From assembly GCA_003427395.1 (NCBI GenBank), contig BFEA01000018.1, positions 2,146,162 through 2,179,193 on the forward strand: DNA of 33,032 nt. The letters run 5' to 3'. This DNA is from Chara braunii. Taxonomy: Eukaryota > Streptophyta > Charophyceae > Charales > Characeae. Under the pieces are notes generated by a model. It was not told the origin of the DNA. It did not search any database and saw only the letters and a program-made list of their open reading frames with translations. The position numbers and the translations under genes were made by a program. The stretch's first letter is position 1; every line of letters begins with the position of its first letter. Positions 29,089-33,032 of this stretch are shown here, in pieces.

Positions 29089-29917
29089 TAAAGATGGGAA
29101 CTGAAGAACAGACTTGCATAGCCCCTGCAACTGGTTCTGGAGCCGGCCAGGCGATCAACTGACTCAACTCCGTCGGTACACCCACAACCTGTTGAAATAC
29201 AGACCTGAGCTTGGACACTGAGGGAAAATAGATGAGTAAGATATTACAATTTTGAGTTTCTTAGGGCCGGCACATTTCAAATGAGTGTTTTTGGACCGTG
29301 CCCACGAGGTGGTCGTTCAGGACATCAGTCCCCAAAGCATCGGCTCGTGTACGGGTCCAATTAAGGTGTGCGACCACGCGTACCCCCTATTCTACAACGT
29401 ACAAGAAACGCCATCGGTTGAGCCACCTCTGTGATTGCAGTTGAGTAGCTTTCGCACGTGTTTCGCTAGCTCGGACGGGATACTTCTGTCCAAGGGTGGT
29501 GACAGCCCCTTGGGCAGAGGTAAGTTGTACCTCGTGTGACCCTATCCTGTCGTAGGGGTTCGTGAGAGGTATAGCTGGCGCACTTGGCCAGAGCGGCAAA
29601 AGCTCCACCGCAAAAAAATCTTGCAAAAAACCTGTGTGACGCGACCAGGAGGGTCACCCTCCGGGACCAATGTGCTTGACAACGCGTATGTTTTCTGTGC
29701 GCAAGTGACAGTCGGCAAGCGATACGTTGTACGTGGCACGTGACCCGTAGGCATTGCCACATCGCGATTCCTGGGGGAATCGAAGGAGCACCATTGGTTC
29801 GAACAATGTACACTCACTTGTCATCATCGCTACAATCTCTCTCTCTCTTTCTCTCGCTCTTTGTCTCTCTCTGGAGAATCCCAACGATCGATTGACTGGA
29901 AAGTAGGAGCAACGATA
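29089..29917 (+). repeat. 829-bp tandem duplication, second unit
   Basis: Direct copy of 28260-29088, ending AGCAACGATAAG. It includes the third V repeat copy (about 29370-29710). The high identity by eye indicates a recent event compared with the R1 and U copies. Confidence 0.9.
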
Positions 29918-29956
29918 AGCCGAGATGAGCAATGAACGGTAAGTGGGAGCAGCCAT

Positions 29957-29957
<1 letters not shown>

Positions 29958-30028
<71 letters not shown>

Positions 30029-30096
30029 GACACACACACATACACACACTGGCACACACACACACTGGCACACACACACACACACACGCACATACA
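29958..30096. repeat. Compound (CT)n-(CA)n microsatellite
   Basis: About 68 bases of CT repeat (29959-30026) followed by CA repeats with TGG interruptions (30030-30096). It abuts the 5' end of R1 copy C. Confidence 0.95.
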
Positions 30097-30979
30097 TACA
30101 CATGCATGTCACATACCAGCTTCTGCACCAAAAAAATAAAATAAAGCCCCGAGTTTTTGTTGATATGATTCGTCGTATTTGTTTTTGGCTTTTTGGGTAC
30201 CCGTTCTTTTTGCTATCTCTCAGTGCATGAAAGCACAAGCCAACCAGGCCAGCTCATGTATGAACGATGTTTCTTTCGGACTTCTTTGCAATTTCCTTTT
30301 AGCAATCCATGCATTTACGTAGGAATTACGTGCGCCTTAGTGAGTGCGCTAGGAACTTTGCTCGACAGTCGGAAACTCTGGAACTTAGCGCGCTCTTCCC
30401 GCTTACGTGTCCTTTCTTGCAAATCCATGTTCCCATACGCACCCTTGAAAGATCGGTGAGTTTTCTGTAAGAAGATAAATAGATGTAGGATTTTTGCACG
30501 TTCAATTTCGTGCACCGATATTGCTTTTAAATTTTTCAATCTTGAAGTAGCTTTAAAATCAGAATGGATGGAACGTAACTGTTTCGGTGCCTTTTTCTTT
30601 TTCTCACTAGCGTCATGCATGCAGGCTTCCCCCGCTTCACCGTCCTCCTCTTCGCACCTTTTCTCCTTCACCTGTAACTGTTTTCCATCCCCTCTCCTCT
30701 CGCACTTTGCTCTTGCTCCTCATATGAATCTTCCCCGCGTTGCGCTACCTTTCATGCTCTTCTCCTTCCCGCCTTCATCCCCGTCGTGGAACTCCTTATC
30801 GATCCCCCTCAAATTATTCGAAGTCGTCAGGCGACGACGTGTAGTAGGGAGGATGCTTCCCGCATGCTATGATCTAATTGACTGCGAAAAAACCTGCGGG
30901 GCAATTAACCCAAACTTCCCCCTCACCTCATCTTACCTTCGCCTTACTCTCCTCCATCTTTCATTATCCTCTTTGCACC

Positions 30980-30986
30980 TATAAAA
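30980..30986 (+). promoter_or_regulatory. TATA box of R1 copy C
   Basis: TATAAAA followed by CCGCAAGCGCAT, at 872 bp from the element's 5' end. The position matches copies A and B. Confidence 0.6.
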
Positions 30987-31421
30987 CCGCAAGCGCATCC
31001 TGAAAGCTCTCTCTCAACCCATCTGTCAGCTTCAGGGAAGTAGTGGCTAGGTAATGTGCAAGTAAGCGAGTCTGAAAGTCCTGATGAGCTGACTACAGTG
31101 TATGCGAGATTGTGCGTCGGGTGCCCACGACGAATTGCAGGATCTGGGCAAGTTGACTGTGCAAAGGCTGAGTTGGCAGGGTGACGATCGTTGTCGTTTG
31201 GAGGTTGGTACATGGTGCCCAGGATCGTCTGTACCTGAGTGAGAAGATTGTGTATACAAGTGGTTGCATGACCAACGACCATTATAAGAGAGCAGATGGC
31301 CGGTGCGCCTTGATTTTTGAATTCTTCTTCCTTTGGTTCTTAGAAAGCTAAGTCCATGGCGCCCCCTCAAGATTGTCTGTGTGACCATAGTTCTTTTGTT
31401 TTCTCAACTACGCCTCCTTCT

Positions 31422-31548
<127 letters not shown>

Positions 31549-31988
31549 CTATCTGATGAATGTCGAAATGACTCGAGATTTCCTTGATCTCACTTGCCCC
31601 TGTTGAATTCAATCGGATCTCGCACAAACAAACATCGTTGAACTAAAAGGGACCAGTAAGTTCCGGAAGATCTCATCGTTTTTTCTTTTTTTTTTGTTGA
31701 TGTGTCTTTTGAACAATTGACTCGGAGGATTCTTGTGTGTGAGATTTGTTATAGATGCGCATTGATTGGGCTTACTAAGCTAAAACCCTGCAGAGATTAT
31801 GAGGATGCATGTTTGTTGCTCCTATGATGAACCATGATTGTTGTTGTGATTGGATCGAACTCACACCTCTCTTTTTGATAGGTTCGTCGGATGAATGAAA
31901 TGCAAGAAAGTTTATAATATCACAACTGATTACTTCTGTGATTGAACAATCGATTGGGTAGACTCACGTACTCAGAATTTGTTGGGCC

Positions 31989-32493
31989 ATATGGACCAAA
32001 TATTCTAACCCGTCTGGGTGACGACTCCCCCCATCCCCATCGTGGTCATTCCCGTATAACGAGGAAAGGACACGTGTCTGCGAGTGGGACGTAAGGGAAG
32101 CCGTCACCAAGATCGGCGACTGCTATTATTTTCCACCTGAGACAAGGTGCTTTGGATTCGTAGACGCTGGTTTTGTTTCCTCCGTACTCATTGTTATTGC
32201 CTTTCAATGAGTTGGTCATCATCCTGTGGGCGGCGGTAGCACCCCACTGGCCCAACACTCAGTGTAACGATTGTCGCCGCACAGAGCGTTATCGGAAAAG
32301 GGAGTTCCACTACCGAACATGTGGTGAAGACAAACACAAGGAACGAGCAACCCGGGTGAGGCCATCCACGTTGGATTTCATGCTCTGTAACGAGCAGCGT
32401 CGGGATCTGATTCGAGAACGAACTCCCACTTGCATATCTTCGCCCTTCCACTCTAAAAATTGGCCAGTAGCCTGCGCGAAGGTTCAACAATAA
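31989..32493 (+). pseudogene. R1 protein copy C, start lost and internal deletion
   Basis: A homologue of the 179-residue R1 protein. The expected start codon reads ATA at 31989 instead of ATG. The N-terminal part still reads EERTRVCEWDVREAV and YYFPPETRCFGFVDAGFV. A deletion of roughly 17-20 bases near 32180 then removes the IIDTHF segment and shifts the frame. The second half reads PPYSLLLPFNELVIILW, CNDC (the CxxC pair) and KHKERATRVRPSTLD, and ends at 32491-32493. At DNA level it differs from copy A mostly at third codon positions. Confidence 0.65.
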
Positions 32494-32722
32494 TTTTTAG
32501 ATTGAATGGATTTTTGAAATTGCGCTCGTTTGTTCCTTTCCCGCGCGGCGATGACCCTCTCTCACTAAACTGGAACCACGCGGGGGACTTCAGTTCGATC
32601 TGTGTCCCTACACTCAATTTCCCAAAAATCATTGGCACACCCCATTCTGCTATCTTTCAGGGCCTATTTTGCGCAACTAATCACTCCGGTTGGAAGACAG
32701 CGCCGGGTGTGAGGTTTGAACG

Positions 32723-32723
<1 letters not shown>

Positions 32724-32792
<69 letters not shown>
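32724..32792. repeat. (CA)n microsatellite at the end of R1 copy C
   Basis: About 69 bases of CA repeat starting within the CGTCACAC terminus of the element. It gives the Thr-His run in the long plus frame that ends at the window edge. Confidence 0.95.
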
Positions 32793-32794
<2 letters not shown>

Positions 32795-33032
32795 GCACAT
32801 ACAATCAGTTGACCGGACCTGGAGAATGACTAAGTCAAAAAGAGGGTTTCTCACGGAACTCGCTGAGCAAGATAAACACGAAGGGTCTGGCAGCAAAAAA
32901 ATAACAACCTTCCGGAACTCTAATAGAGGACGGACCCTGAAAAATAGCGATGGGCCCTTCGGGAATAAGGAAGCTAAGCTGAACAAAAAAGCGAGAAGGG
33001 GAGTCTACTTTCAAAAAAATGGGGGTCAATGA
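32793..33032. other. Flank of R1 copy C, nothing recognised
   Basis: Purine-rich sequence. A plus-strand frame continues to a stop at the last base, giving a Lys/Arg-rich peptide with no known domain. It is open only because it runs in from the CA repeat. Confidence 0.3.

Noticed and set aside
28558-29130. 190-codon minus-strand frame in the tandem duplication
   Set aside because: It includes an Arg/Glu run from a CT patch, and related V repeats do not keep the frame. NPYDRI recurs, but the flanking similarity changes frame.
32460-33032. 190-codon plus-strand frame
   Set aside because: It is open mainly because it runs through a CA microsatellite. The part shared with R1 copy B lies in different relative frames in the copies, so it is a non-coding R1 tail.

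Overview
This 33 kb window looks like heterochromatic or intergenic DNA from a large, repeat-rich eukaryotic genome. It is most likely a land plant: it carries an L1-type LINE of the plant kind and a Ty3/gypsy element with a chromodomain-like tail. The species cannot be fixed from the sequence. I found no intact conventional host gene, no tRNA or rRNA gene and no bacterial-style operon. Nearly all long open frames are chance frames in repeats or microsatellites.

Layout. 1-160: GC-rich, dyad-rich stretch with single N calls. About 300-2930 (minus): decayed LINE in which the endonuclease and the reverse-transcriptase tail have been brought together by an internal deletion. 3056-6311 (plus): relic of a Ty3/gypsy chromovirus integrase and chromodomain, broken by at least two insertions, then a polypurine tract and a 3' LTR. 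That LTR is itself split by a complete solo LTR of another family (4896-5985) flanked by CTGGG target duplications. 6312-7666: unassigned.

7667-17387 and 30108-32728 hold five copies of one unfamiliar element, called R1 here. Three copies are nearly full length (7667-10291 plus, 10334-12928 minus, 30108-32728 plus; all about 2.6 kb). All three have the same plan: about 0.9 kb leader, TATA box, about 0.93 kb, a small open frame, about 0.23 kb tail, and short GTGTGACG-like inverted ends. The frame is intact in one copy (9520-10059, 179 residues). Its relatives differ largely at synonymous sites, so it has evolved as a protein. I do not recognise it.

17388-18530 and 27133-28540 are two copies of a second family (U) that begins at a palindrome. 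A U6 snRNA-like pseudogene lies at 18538-18617. 19990-22060 is a T/G-biased non-coding stretch. 22597-24170 is the most striking feature: 24 tandem stem-loops about 61 bp apart, nearly all with the same loop ATAAGTT but with different stems that keep pairing. The array is organised in six-hairpin higher-order units. It ends next to an LTR-like segment (24270-24800, probably minus strand), so it may be the untranslated region of a retroelement. 28260-29917 is a recent 829 bp tandem duplication. Microsatellites (GAA, CT, CA) are scattered and bracket the last R1 copy.

The two items most worth following are the covarying hairpin array and the R1 element with its unknown CxxC protein.
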